Source: Planctomycetales bacterium ZRK34 (GTDB lineage Bacteria > Planctomycetota > Phycisphaerae > Phycisphaerales > Zrk34). Taken from it: 64,000 bases of DNA. The translations under genes and the position numbers were made by a program. Under the pieces are notes generated by a model. The model worked only from the letters and a program-made list of their open reading frames with translations. It was not told the origin of the DNA and did no database searches. This document shows, in pieces, positions 1 through 8,076 of this stretch. The stretch covers positions 496,001-560,000 of the forward strand of contig CP050848.1 of assembly GCA_014873095.1 (NCBI GenBank). The letters are read 5' to 3'. Position 1 is the first letter of the stretch. Every line of letters starts with the position of its first letter.

Positions 1-943
1 CCATCAGCAGCGGCTCCAGGTGAATGTGCTGATCCGTGCCCGGCATGTGAAACTTCTGTTCGCCCAGCAACGCAAAAAGAAAACACGACACCACCACGAA
101 AAACACCAGGTGCCCGCGCACGTGCTCGACAAACCACGCCATGACCAATCCCAGCAGCGCCCCCAGCAGAATCGATCCGCCGAGCTGCGCCCCGACCGCC
201 AGCAGAAACGTCGCCGAGATCGCTGTCTGTTCATCGAGCAGGCCTTTGCCCACCGAGATCAGCGCGGCAAAAAACACAATGATCGTCAGATCCTTGCAAA
301 CGGTCACCGCCAGCGTCGTGCGACTCAGCGGCCCGTCGGCGCGGCACTCGTTGATCAGCGCGATCGCCACCGACGGACTGTTGCCCGAAGCGATCAATCC
401 CAAAAAGCCGTACGCGATGACCAGTTGCATCGTCGTCATCGCCTCGTCCGTGCGGATCACCGGCAACACCCCATGCAGCGCCCAGCACACGCCGAACACC
501 AGCCCCGCCACGCCCAGCACATTCGCCAGCGTCAACGCCGCGATGCGTTTGCCCTGTTTCAGCAGCCAGTCCAGGTGAATCTCGCCGCCGGCCGTGATCG
601 CGATCAGCGAGATCGCCAGGTACTTGATGAACCGCAGATCGACCACCTGCGCCGAGGATATCAGCGGCGTACCGCGCTGCAGCTTTTCCAGCACGACCGC
701 CGGCAGCAGCGACTCAGCGCCCAGCGCCCATAGCGACGGCCCCACCAGCATGCCGAATAGCAGATACCCGCTGATGCGCGGCAGCTTGATCCCGGCAAAC
801 AGTCGCCCCGTCAGCCACGCACCCAGCATCAGAAAACCAATCGAAAGCGCCGTGATCGTCCGCTGATCGATACCCGGATCGCGCAGCAGCAGCGCTCCGA
901 AGACCACCATGCACAACAGCAATATGCTCACCAGCATCTTCAC
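1..943 (-). CDS. Cation:proton antiporter (CPA2-like), 3' end outside window
   Basis: At least 314 residues are open on the minus strand and run off the left edge. The protein is a string of hydrophobic helices. Near residue 56 it has 'RISGYLLFGMLVGP', typical of the second helix of monovalent cation:proton antiporters of the CPA2/Kef type, and later 'GNSPSVAIALINE', resembling the TSPA(A/T)V ion-path motif. The GTG start overlaps the upstream stop codon (GTGA) and follows a GGAGG at about the right distance; an ATG at 937 is the alternative. It would exchange Na+ or K+ for protons across the inner membrane. Family is likely, ion specificity unknown. Confidence 0.75.
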   Translation of the reverse strand, partial: MKMLVSILLLCMVVFGALLLRDPGIDQRTITALSIGFLMLGAWLTGRLFAGIKLPRISGYLLFGMLVGPSLWALGAESLLPAVVLEKLQRGTPLISSAQVVDLRFIKYLAISLIAITAGGEIHLDWLLKQGKRIAALTLANVLGVAGLVFGVCWALHGVLPVIRTDEAMTTMQLVIAYGFLGLIASGNSPSVAIALINECRADGPLSRTTLAVTVCKDLTIIVFFAALISVGKGLLDEQTAISATFLLAVGAQLGGSILLGALLGLVMAWFVEHVRGHLVFFVVVSCFLFALLGEQKFHMPGTDQHIHLEPLLM

Positions 944-2163
944 GGCGTCATGTCCTCCGGCTGCTCATGCGAGCCATGCTGTAAAAACGCAAACGCCTCG
1001 GCCATCACGCCGATCATCACCACGATCATCACCACCTGTCCGCCGGACAGCGGTGTCAGTTCCGAGCGGCCCAGCGGCGCGATCGCATAACCGACCGCCA
1101 TCGCGATCGCCAGCGGGTTCTGACGAATCAGTCCCACCAGGGCCGGCGGGTTGTGTTGAATCTTCATCTGCCGCCGGATGATCCGCTGATCGATCAGCTT
1201 GACGATCCCGCGCATGATCACCAGCGCCAACATCAGCGACACGGCCTGCGGACTCAGCCTCGGGTCCGCCAGCACGCCCGCCACCAGCATCAGCGCCATC
1301 GCTACCGGCTGCTCGGCCTCGATGATCACCCGCTGAAATCGCTGCAGCGGTTTGCCGGTGAAGTTGACGATGATTGCCCCGGCCAGGGCCGCAACCAGCA
1401 AGGGGCTGTAGCCCAGCGTCGCCGCCGCTCCGGCCGTCAGCGTGACCAGCCCCAGCAGCACCACCAGAAACTCACCTTCGCTGCGGCCGGCCAGGCTCAT
1501 GAGCCATTTGCCCATCAGCCCCATCGTCATCCCCACGCCCAGCGAGATCATCACGCCCAGCGTCATGTCCCACGCCGACCACGTGATGCCATCGAGCATG
1601 TCGATGCTGAACGATTTGAACAGCAGGCCGTAGACCGCCACCGCCGCCAGCGAGCTGATACCCGCCGCGGCGCGGATCACCGGCATCACATGATCCGCAT
1701 CATGCACCCGCCGCTGAAGACTCCGCACCTCCGCCGACCAGCCGGCCCCGAACACACCCATCAGCAGCGCCACCGGCAGCGCCGACATGATCGCCACATC
1801 GAAGACCGCGAGAATCGCCAGCGTCGTGGCTGACAACACCAGCACGCTCAACAACATGTCGATGCCCGTCAGGGCGAACACGCTGCCCGGCACGGCGCGC
1901 GGCAGCGTGCGATGCGCCTGCAGGCCGACCATCAACCCGATCCACCCCAGGCAGAACAGAATCAGCGGCTCGACTTCCAGCAACTGTTCCGGCAAAACAA
2001 AGTTCGCCCCGAACGGCCCGACCGCAAAGCCGATCGCCACCATCAACCATCCGCCGGTCGTCAGCGCCGCGCCCAGGCGCGTCCGTCGCCAACGGTAGAA
2101 CCGCTGACTGGAAGCCAGCAGCGCCAGCGTCACTAAAATCGTCAACCCGATCAGTAGTCGCAT
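940..2163 (-). CDS. Multi-pass membrane protein, antiporter-like
   Basis: 407 residues with about ten to twelve hydrophobic segments. The stretch 'CLGWIGLMVGLQAHRTLPR' resembles the third helix of CPA2 antiporters, and later repeats of GA-rich helices fit the same fold, but similarity is weaker than for the overlapping downstream gene. The short soluble C-tail ends beside that gene's GTG start. Together the two could be a heteromeric or tandem-duplicated antiporter; this is inference. The genes upstream in the same direction encode PII-like and EIIA-like soluble proteins, which suggests ligand- or phosphorylation-controlled transport. Confidence 0.6.
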   Translation of the reverse strand: MRLLIGLTILVTLALLASSQRFYRWRRTRLGAALTTGGWLMVAIGFAVGPFGANFVLPEQLLEVEPLILFCLGWIGLMVGLQAHRTLPRAVPGSVFALTGIDMLLSVLVLSATTLAILAVFDVAIMSALPVALLMGVFGAGWSAEVRSLQRRVHDADHVMPVIRAAAGISSLAAVAVYGLLFKSFSIDMLDGITWSAWDMTLGVMISLGVGMTMGLMGKWLMSLAGRSEGEFLVVLLGLVTLTAGAAATLGYSPLLVAALAGAIIVNFTGKPLQRFQRVIIEAEQPVAMALMLVAGVLADPRLSPQAVSLMLALVIMRGIVKLIDQRIIRRQMKIQHNPPALVGLIRQNPLAIAMAVGYAIAPLGRSELTPLSGGQVVMIVVMIGVMAEAFAFLQHGSHEQPEDMTP

Positions 2164-2179
2164 GAAGAGTTCCGCGTTT

Positions 2180-2240
2180 CAAGTTCGAAGTTCAATGTTG
2201 CAGTCAAGTCGATCTCGCTGAACCTTAAACTTTGAACTTG
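2180..2240. repeat. Imperfect intergenic inverted repeat
   Basis: Arms 2180-2199 and 2221-2240 (CAAGTTCGAAGTTCAATGTT against the reverse complement of AACCTTAAACTTTGAACTTG) pair at about 16 of 20 positions. The arms are built from reiterated AAGTTC words. The repeat lies between the PII-like gene and the antiporter-like gene. It may be a processing or attenuation hairpin, or a copy of a dispersed intergenic family. Confidence 0.5.
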
Positions 2241-2243
2241 CTG

Positions 2244-2591
2244 TTATCGCTTGGGCAGTCGGAACTGGTCGACCGGCAGCGTGAAACACACCGCCGCGCC
2301 GGGGCTGTTGACCTGTTGGGCGACCTCGTCGACGAGTTTAAACACCGACTCGGCCAGTCCCTCCGGCATCACCGAAAAGATCATGCGGCTGCCGGTGTTC
2401 TCACCGAACATCCCGGCGAGCCCGGCAAAGATCGGCATCTCCTGTCGAATGATCTGGCCCATGCCGCGTGATTCGAGAACCGTCGCCCCCTGCACGCCGA
2501 TGTCCAGAAATCCGGTGAGCACATCGTCCAGCAGGTCGGGCTGATTCAGGATGATCACGAACAGCGTAAAGCGTTCGCTGGAATCAGACAT
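2244..2591 (-). CDS. PII-like (nitrogen regulatory protein P-II superfamily-type) small protein
   Basis: 115 residues. The N-terminal part reads 'LLDDVLTGFLDIGVQGATVL' followed by 'ESRGMGQ', which matches the first strand-helix-strand pattern of PII and PII-like trimeric sensors (IGVQGxTVxExRGxG). The T-loop region is different from GlnB: no uridylylation tyrosine context is evident. The start at 2591 is chosen because it overlaps the upstream EIIA-like stop by 8 nt (ATGTCTGA). Probably a nucleotide or anion sensor for the downstream antiporters; that role is inferred from gene order. Confidence 0.6.
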   Translation of the reverse strand: MSDSSERFTLFVIILNQPDLLDDVLTGFLDIGVQGATVLESRGMGQIIRQEMPIFAGLAGMFGENTGSRMIFSVMPEGLAESVFKLVDEVAQQVNSPGAAVCFTLPVDQFRLPKR

Positions 2592-3048
2592 GACGCGCGT
2601 CCTCCTCCAGCAGTCTCTTGAACAGATCCTCGCCGCTGTCGGCGGCGCGCAGGCGCTCGAGCCCGGTCGGGTCGTGACAGATGCGCGCCAGGCGGGCCAG
2701 CACACGGATGTGTTGCCAGGCCTTGTCTTGCGGGCCCACGAGCATGAACACGAGGTCGATTTTTTTCACGCGCGGCGATTGGAATTCACACCCGCCGCGC
2801 ACCAGGGCCACGGCAATGAAATTCTCTTCGGTGCCGGTCATCATCGCATGCGGCAGGGCCACGCCCTCCGGGGTCGCCGTGGGGCCTTTGGCTTCGCGTT
2901 CCAACAGCGATTTGTAGAGCGCCTCGGCGTCAATCGAAGTCACGGCCCCGCTGACGCGCCCGCTGAGTTCCCGCAGCAGTGCGTCCCGCGAGCCCGGCGT
3001 ATCCAGCACCCATACGAGATCCGGCCGAATGTGTTCCGACAGCTTCAT
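2584..3048 (-). CDS. PTS EIIA-type (fructose/Ntr) domain protein
   Basis: 154 residues, the full length of a stand-alone EIIA of the fructose/nitrogen PTS family. 'PEGVALPHAM' holds the phosphoacceptor histidine at about residue 67, and 'VFMLVGPQDKAWQHIRVLARLAR' is the usual following core (shown split by function: strand then helix). The start at 3048 is preceded by GAAGGGG. In other bacteria EIIANtr regulates K+ transport; here it heads a cluster with a PII-like protein and two antiporter-like proteins, so control of ion transport is a reasonable inference. No EI, HPr or EIIC gene is nearby. Confidence 0.8.
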   Translation of the reverse strand: MKLSEHIRPDLVWVLDTPGSRDALLRELSGRVSGAVTSIDAEALYKSLLEREAKGPTATPEGVALPHAMMTGTEENFIAVALVRGGCEFQSPRVKKIDLVFMLVGPQDKAWQHIRVLARLARICHDPTGLERLRAADSGEDLFKRLLEEDARHV

Positions 3049-3230
3049 CGCAGCCCCTTCAAAGAGCGGTTTCCAAGTCGTCGACAGTGTAGCAATACGG
3101 TCGACACATGGCGACGGCGTGGGTGATTCCCGCGACAACTCACATAGATGCCCCGATTGCCCCCAAAGCACCCGACGCCACATACTTTATCAGCCTCCGG
3201 GATAGCCCCCACCCACGAGGAGTTTTCTGC

Positions 3231-4004
3231 ATGTCCAATCGATCACGCCGCGAACTGTTCCGTCTCGGCGCCGCGTGCGCCGGCGGAGCCGCCATGAGCA
3301 CCGCCGCCTTCGGTGCGGCCAACCTGCCGACCAGCAGCGCCAAAAACATGCCCGTCTGGGCGTGGCACAAGCTGTCGCCGGACAAAACCGCCGAGCTGGC
3401 TTACACCCACTACCCCAACGGCGGGTGCGCCTACGGCATGACCGCGGCCGTCGTCGGGCAACTCGCCGACCTGCATGGCGATCCTTACGACACGTTCCCG
3501 ATCGCGATGATGCGTTACGGCCACAGCGGCGCGGGCGGGTGGGGCACGCTCTGCGGTGCGGCCAACGGCGCCGCGGCGATGTGCGGACTGTTCGTCGCCG
3601 ACGCCAAACATCGTGACGCCATGATCTCGGAATTGTTCGAGTGGTATCAGTCGACCACGCTGCCGATGTATGAACCGCCGGACAACAAGTACCCCGACAT
3701 GCCCGCCTCCAAGGCCCACTCGGTGTTGTGCCACGTGTCGCTGGCCAACTGGTGCTTCAAGGCCGATCAGCCGGTGGCCAGCCCGATGCGCACCGACCGC
3801 TGCCGTCGACTGACCGCCGACCTCGCGGCCCAGCTCGTGTACCTGCTGAACAAGTACGAACCGACCGCCGGCGCCAAGTTCGAACACAGCACCGCCACGG
3901 CAAGCTGCCTGGAATGCCACAGCAAGAAAGACCCCGAAAACGGCGTCTCCAGCCAGATGAGCTGCACCCCCTGTCACGACATGCCCAGCGGCCACCCGGA
4001 TTGA
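3231..4004 (+). CDS. Tat-exported split-Soret-type diheme cytochrome c (C_GCAxxG_C_C family)
   Basis: 257 residues. The N-terminus has a twin-arginine type signal (SRRELFRLGA, then an Ala/Gly-rich stretch). Residues 64-69 (GGCAYG) and later cysteines at about 108 and 118 fit the C_GCAxxG_C_C redox family, to which split-Soret cytochrome c of Desulfovibrio belongs. Two haem-binding motifs lie at the C-terminus: CLECH at 226-230 and CTPCH at 245-249. It is therefore likely a periplasmic electron carrier. The start at 3231 follows a GAGGAG site; a longer frame upstream would bury the Tat motif. No partner redox gene is adjacent. Confidence 0.85.
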   Translation: MSNRSRRELFRLGAACAGGAAMSTAAFGAANLPTSSAKNMPVWAWHKLSPDKTAELAYTHYPNGGCAYGMTAAVVGQLADLHGDPYDTFPIAMMRYGHSGAGGWGTLCGAANGAAAMCGLFVADAKHRDAMISELFEWYQSTTLPMYEPPDNKYPDMPASKAHSVLCHVSLANWCFKADQPVASPMRTDRCRRLTADLAAQLVYLLNKYEPTAGAKFEHSTATASCLECHSKKDPENGVSSQMSCTPCHDMPSGHPD

Positions 4005-4034
4005 TCATTTGGTGAAGTGGTGATTTGGCGAAGG

Positions 4035-4054
4035 GGCGACTTGATCAAGTCGCC
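4035..4054. repeat. 20-bp perfect palindrome in convergent gap
   Basis: GGCGACTTGATCAAGTCGCC is a perfect 20-bp palindrome between the stops of the cytochrome gene and of pdxA. It could act as a bidirectional terminator, although no T-tract follows. The 13-bp word TTTGGTGAAGTGG at 4008-4020 recurs inverted at 5309-5321, on the other side of pdxA. Confidence 0.55.
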
Positions 4055-4073
4055 TGCAAATCACATCGCTATT

Positions 4074-5099
4074 TCACAACTTACTTTTCGCCATATCAAA
4101 CGCCAGGCGGATCGCCGCCTTCATCGGGTTTTCGTTGGCTTTGTTCTGACCGACGATGTCGAAGGCTGTGCCGTGGTCGACGGATGTGCGGATGATCGGC
4201 AGGCCGAGCGTGACATTGACCGCTTCCTCGAAGGCCAGCATTTTCAGCGGGATCAACCCCTGATCGTGATACATGGCGACGACCAGGTCGTAGCGGCCGC
4301 GCGCCGCATCGATGAAGAGCGTATCGGCAGGGAACGGGCCCCGCGCGTCGATGCCCTGTTCGCGCGCCATGGTGATGGCGGGTTCGATCAGGCGCGACTC
4401 TTCGTCGCCGAACAGCCCGTGCTCGCTGGCGTGCGGGTTCAGACCGCACACGGCGATGACGGGGTCTTCACGCCCCATCGCCAGCAGGGCCTGATGGCCG
4501 AGGTCGATCGGATCGAACACGCGGCCGATCGTCAGCACGTTGCGGATGTCCATCAGCGGCAGGTGGATCGTCGCCAGCGCGACGTTGAGCTTCGGCGAGC
4601 AGAACATCATCACGCTGCGGCGGCTGTGGGTGCGGGCCTGGAAGAGTTCGGTATGGCCGGGGTACTTGGTGTAGCCGGCCATGTGCCACGACTGCTTGCA
4701 GATGGGGCCGGTCACGATCGCATCGAGGCGGCCGGGGTTTCGCTCGGGCAGTTGGGCCGCTTCGATGGCGTCGTTGAGAAAGGCCATCGAGGCTTCGCCG
4801 CCCTGGCGCGTGGCGCGGTGTTCCGCCTGCCCGAGTAGGGAGTACTCGTCGTAATCCAGCACGGTGACGTCGGCGACCATGTCGGGCCCGATGCGGGCGT
4901 TGTCGTGCTGGACACGCCACCAGAACGGGTCGATCTCGGCGAGGTCCGCCGCGTAGGCCATCAGCTCGTTCATGCCGAACACGACAAAACGCGCCAACTT
5001 GCGCACAGCCGGATCGGCCAGCGCTTTGACGACGATTTCGGGTCCGATCCCGGCGGGATCGCCCATCGTGATGCCGATTGTCGGACGCGTGTCGGACAT
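4074..5099 (-). CDS. pdxA: 4-hydroxythreonine-4-phosphate dehydrogenase
   Basis: 341 residues, the usual length. PdxA oxidises 4-phosphohydroxythreonine in the DXP-dependent pyridoxal phosphate pathway, in the cytoplasm. The family signature TMGDPAGIGPE is at 11-21. The three metal-binding histidines fit H179 (ATIHLP), H223 (NPHASEHG) and H278 (YHDQG). Start 5099 gives the canonical N-terminus; an upstream in-frame start adds residues without family resemblance. It is a single gene, convergent with the cytochrome and divergent from dihydroorotase, with no pdxJ nearby. Confidence 0.96.
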   Translation of the reverse strand: MSDTRPTIGITMGDPAGIGPEIVVKALADPAVRKLARFVVFGMNELMAYAADLAEIDPFWWRVQHDNARIGPDMVADVTVLDYDEYSLLGQAEHRATRQGGEASMAFLNDAIEAAQLPERNPGRLDAIVTGPICKQSWHMAGYTKYPGHTELFQARTHSRRSVMMFCSPKLNVALATIHLPLMDIRNVLTIGRVFDPIDLGHQALLAMGREDPVIAVCGLNPHASEHGLFGDEESRLIEPAITMAREQGIDARGPFPADTLFIDAARGRYDLVVAMYHDQGLIPLKMLAFEEAVNVTLGLPIIRTSVDHGTAFDIVGQNKANENPMKAAIRLAFDMAKSKL

Positions 5100-5142
5100 G
5101 CCATCATCGTACCCGACGTGGGTGCAGGTGGCGAAATGGTGT

Positions 5143-5298
5143 AATGACCAATGGCCAAACCCCAATGACCATCGTCATGTTTGAACACCCAATAGCCGCG
5201 ACCTGACAGGTCGCGGCCCGCGATCCGTTGGATCACGGCTAATCATTCACTGCGTTAAAAACATTGTCTTGGTGATTGGAACTTGGTCATTGGTCATT
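5143..5298. repeat. Large imperfect inverted repeat enclosing a structured repeat
   Basis: The left arm at 5143-5170 (starting AATGACCAATGGCCAAAC) pairs with the right arm at 5266-5298 (ending TTGGTCATTGGTCATT). Both arms are reiterations of AATGACC words. The 49-nt double hairpin at 5193-5241 sits inside the loop. The whole fills the divergent gap between pdxA and dihydroorotase, so it may overlap both promoters. Confidence 0.55.
5193..5241. repeat. 49-nt double-hairpin repeat, copy 1
   Basis: Two adjacent 9-bp hairpins (CCGCGACCT-GAC-AGGTCGCGG and CCGCGATCC-GTT-GGATCACGG, the second with one mismatch) are framed by TAGC...GCTA. A second copy of exactly the same length lies at 55226-55274, and the two differ mainly by paired changes in the stems. 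The structure itself is therefore probably what is conserved. Confidence 0.75.
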
Positions 5299-5348
5299 TA
5301 CAGTCACGCCACTTCACCAAACCACCACTTGCCGCTATTCTGTCACCC

Positions 5349-6647
5349 ATGGCCACGCTCACCATTACCAACGGCCGCGTGATCGATCCGGCGTCGGGGC
5401 TCGACCAGAAGACCGACGTTGTGCTGTCGCGCGGTAAAGTCGAAAAGATCGGCAAAGTCTCCAAGCCCGGCGGCGCGGTGCTCGACGCGTCCGGCTGTAT
5501 CGTCAGCCCCGGGCTCATCGATCCGCATGTCCACCTGCGCGAGCCCGGACAGGAGGACAAGGAGACGATCGCCACCGGCGCCGCCAGCGCCGTGGCCGGC
5601 GGATTCACCAGCGTCTGCTGTATGCCGAACACCAACCCCGCGCTCGACGACGACGGCCGCATCGAGTTCGTCTACACACAGGCTGCCAAGGCGAAGCTCT
5701 GCAACGTCTTCCCCGTCGGCGCGATCACCAAGAACCGCGGCGGCGAAGAGCTGGCCGAGATCGGTCTGATGGCCCGCAACGGCGCGGTGGCGTTCAGCGA
5801 TGACGGCATTGCGGTGGCCAGCGCCTCGGTCATGGCCAAGGCGCTGCGCTACGTGGCCTCGACCGGCCGCGCGATCATGCAGCACTGCGAAGAGCCGACG
5901 CTCACGCAGGGCGCCGTGATGAACGCCGGCGTGCTGGCGACCAAGCTAGGGCTCGGGGGCTGGCCCGGCGTCGCCGAAGAGCTGATCATTCAGCGTGATG
6001 TGATGCTCAACGCTTCGATCAAGTGCCGCTACCACGCTCAACACCTGACGACCGCCGGCGGCGTCGACATCATCCGCCGCGCCCGCAAGGCCGGCCAACC
6101 GGTCAGCGCCGAGGCCTCGCCCCACCACCTCCTGCTGACCGAAGACGCCTGCTCGGGCTACGACACCAATGCCAAAATGAACCCGCCGCTGCGCACCCGA
6201 GACGACATCAAGGCGATCATCAAGGGCATCAAAGACGGCGTAATCACCGTGCTGGCGACCGACCACGCCCCGCACACCCGCGAGGAAAAAGAACTCGAAT
6301 TCGCCGCCGCCCCATTCGGCATCATCGGCCTCGACTGCGCCCTGCCGCTCTATGCCAAGGCGCTGATCGAATCCGGCGCAATCGACTGGCCGGCCATGCT
6401 CGCGATGATGACGATCAACCCCGCTGAGCTTTGCGGCCTGAGCGGCAAGGGCACGCTTGCCGAGGGCGCCGACGCCGATGTCACGATCATCGATCCATCT
6501 GAATCGTGGACCATCGACGTCAGCCAGTTCGCCAGCAAGAGCCGCAACTGTCCCTTCGACGGCTGGGATGTGACAAGCCGCGCAATCGCGACCATCGTCG
6601 GCGGCAGCATCAAAATGAACCGTGACAAAGCGCGTTTGAAAAAGTGA
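5349..6647 (+). CDS. pyrC: Dihydroorotase (type I, amidohydrolase)
   Basis: 432 residues. Cyclises carbamoyl-aspartate to dihydroorotate in pyrimidine synthesis. The metal-binding HxH is in PGLIDPHVHLREPG (54-67, H60 and H62). DDG at 151-153, H179, SPHH at 257-260 and the catalytic Asp305 in ATDHAPH complete the site; Asp151 rather than a carboxylated lysine at that position is typical of the class I enzyme of this type. The start at 5349 gives the usual N-terminal strand; an earlier in-frame start lacks family resemblance. No pyrB is adjacent, although class I enzymes often pair with it. Confidence 0.95.
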   Translation: MATLTITNGRVIDPASGLDQKTDVVLSRGKVEKIGKVSKPGGAVLDASGCIVSPGLIDPHVHLREPGQEDKETIATGAASAVAGGFTSVCCMPNTNPALDDDGRIEFVYTQAAKAKLCNVFPVGAITKNRGGEELAEIGLMARNGAVAFSDDGIAVASASVMAKALRYVASTGRAIMQHCEEPTLTQGAVMNAGVLATKLGLGGWPGVAEELIIQRDVMLNASIKCRYHAQHLTTAGGVDIIRRARKAGQPVSAEASPHHLLLTEDACSGYDTNAKMNPPLRTRDDIKAIIKGIKDGVITVLATDHAPHTREEKELEFAAAPFGIIGLDCALPLYAKALIESGAIDWPAMLAMMTINPAELCGLSGKGTLAEGADADVTIIDPSESWTIDVSQFASKSRNCPFDGWDVTSRAIATIVGGSIKMNRDKARLKK

Positions 6648-6780
6648 ACCGCCAACAGCGCCAAGAAGAGAAGAGTTGACGGGATGACAGGATCAACCAG
6701 ATAGAAAAATATTTGATCAACATCATGCTTCATCCTGTAATCCTGTCTGAATTCTTCTCATGGCGCCATTGGCGGTTCGA
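6647..6780. repeat. Long imperfect inverted repeat between dihydroorotase and HIT genes
   Basis: The left arm starts GAACCGCCAACAGCGCC at 6647 and reaches a GACAGGAT word near 6692. The right arm starts ATCCTGTAATCCTGTC near 6732 and ends GGCGCCATTGGCGGTTC at 6780. Around 35 of 47 positions pair. The inner ATCCTGTNATCCTGT word recurs at 27041-27110 and 27700-27730, so this is one copy of a dispersed intergenic family. Confidence 0.6.
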
Positions 6781-6797
6781 TCTGAATCGAGGTGACC

Positions 6798-7217
6798 ATG
6801 TCCGATCCGAATTGCATCTTCTGCAAGATCATCGCCGGCGAGATTCCCTGCTGGAAGATTTACGAAGACGACCACGTGCTGGCGTATCTCGACATCGGCC
6901 CGCTCAGCGAGGGCCACTGCCTGATCATCCCGAAAAAGCATTACGTGACGATCGACCAGATGCCCACCGACGAGGCCGCCGCGTGTATGGCCGTCGTGCC
7001 GAAGCTGTCGAAGGCGGTGATCGCCGCCACCGGCGCGGCCGGTTGGAACGTGCTGCAGAACAATCACCAGGTCGCCGGTCAGGCCGTCGATCACGTCCAC
7101 ATTCACATCATCCCGCGCAACGACGGCGACGGGCTCGGCTTCCGCTGGCCCGCCGGCGAACTTGACGCCGAAACGGCGAAATCACTTCAGTCGAAAATTG
7201 CCGAACAGCTCGGCTGA
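6798..7217 (+). CDS. HIT-family nucleotide hydrolase/transferase
   Basis: 139 residues, typical of a single-domain histidine triad protein (Hint/HinT type). CIFC at 6-9 provides two of the usual zinc ligands, and HVHIHIIPR at 99-107 is the active-site triad (H99, H101, H103; central His attacks the phosphate). The ATG at 6798 is preceded by a GAGGTGA ribosome-binding site. Members hydrolyse AMP-linked substrates such as adenosine phosphoramidates; the in vivo substrate here is unknown. Transcribed alone, convergent with the next gene by a 3-nt gap. Confidence 0.92.
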   Translation: MSDPNCIFCKIIAGEIPCWKIYEDDHVLAYLDIGPLSEGHCLIIPKKHYVTIDQMPTDEAAACMAVVPKLSKAVIAATGAAGWNVLQNNHQVAGQAVDHVHIHIIPRNDGDGLGFRWPAGELDAETAKSLQSKIAEQLG

Positions 7218-7220
7218 CAC

Positions 7221-8015
7221 TCAACCCATCGACGTGATCGCATACACCGCCACGCCCAGTGCGATCGCGGCCATGACCCAACTCGTGATCGACAGCACCG
7301 TCATCTGACGGCCGGTCTTTTCCATCATCTGCTGCATGCGGCGGTCATCCGCGGCGGCGCGTTCGTTGAGCTCACGCATGTTGTTGGCGCTGAGCCGGGT
7401 CGAATCATTCAGATTTTCCAGCGTCTGATTCATCGCGGTGAAGCTGCGCAGGAGTTTGTCGTCGGTCTGAGATGAAGCGTCCATGTGCTGCTGAATGACG
7501 CCGAGAATCTGGGTCTGCTGCTCGGTGACGCGCGTCAGCGTGGTCAACGAGTCGTTGAAGCGCGTGGCGTGGCGCGACTGCTGATCCAGGTGGTTCTGAA
7601 TGACCTCGAGCAGGCGGGACTGATTGCGGTTGGTTTCGGGCAGCGACTGCAGCGCCTCGGGCATGTGGCGCAGCAGTTCGAGCAGGCGTTGCGACCGCTC
7701 GGACTGATCGTTGAGGTGCGTGCGAACGGTCTTCATCAGGTCGACGACTTCGTCGTAACCCGCTTTGAGATCGGCGATGGCCTGGTCGCGCTTGGCGCCG
7801 GGCATCTCGCCTTTGATGCGGGACAAAAGCCCGCGCTTGGGCTGCTCGGTATCTTCATGACCCGGTGCAGGCCGCTCGGACATCTGCCGCAGTGAATCCA
7901 CAGCAACTTCCGCGGGCTCAGCGCGGCGAGCGGTGAAAATGTCGATGGCGACCGGGCGGCGGTTGGTGCGGTTGCGGTTGAAAAAGCGGCTGATTCGGGT
8001 TGCCAGGGTGGCCAT
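7221..8015 (-). CDS. Coiled-coil protein with C-terminal membrane anchor
   Basis: 264 residues. A basic N-terminus (RISRFFNRNRTNRR) is followed by a hydrophilic, Gln/Leu/Asn-rich helical region of about 170 residues that looks like a long coiled coil, and one C-terminal transmembrane segment (TVLSITSWVMAAIALGVAVY) ending four residues later. The pattern resembles the stalk of methyl-accepting proteins but no HAMP or signalling hairpin is visible. Start at 8015 has a GGAGG eight bases upstream. Probably a tail-anchored structural or scaffolding protein; function not recognised. It is divergent from the ABC importer genes. Confidence 0.7.
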   Translation of the reverse strand: MATLATRISRFFNRNRTNRRPVAIDIFTARRAEPAEVAVDSLRQMSERPAPGHEDTEQPKRGLLSRIKGEMPGAKRDQAIADLKAGYDEVVDLMKTVRTHLNDQSERSQRLLELLRHMPEALQSLPETNRNQSRLLEVIQNHLDQQSRHATRFNDSLTTLTRVTEQQTQILGVIQQHMDASSQTDDKLLRSFTAMNQTLENLNDSTRLSANNMRELNERAAADDRRMQQMMEKTGRQMTVLSITSWVMAAIALGVAVYAITSMG

Positions 8016-8076
8016 GTCGAGTCCTCCGTGACCGATAATATTCGTGATTTTGACAGTCTCCGGGGCCGCCTCTACG

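Noticed and set aside
20..733. Plus-strand frame of 237 codons at the left edge
   Set aside because: The minus strand encodes a continuous membrane protein with antiporter motifs; the plus frame is its shadow.
8016..8076. Possible cobalamin riboswitch before the BtuF-like gene
   Set aside because: The gap is too short (about 60 nt) and no B12-box-like sequence is visible.
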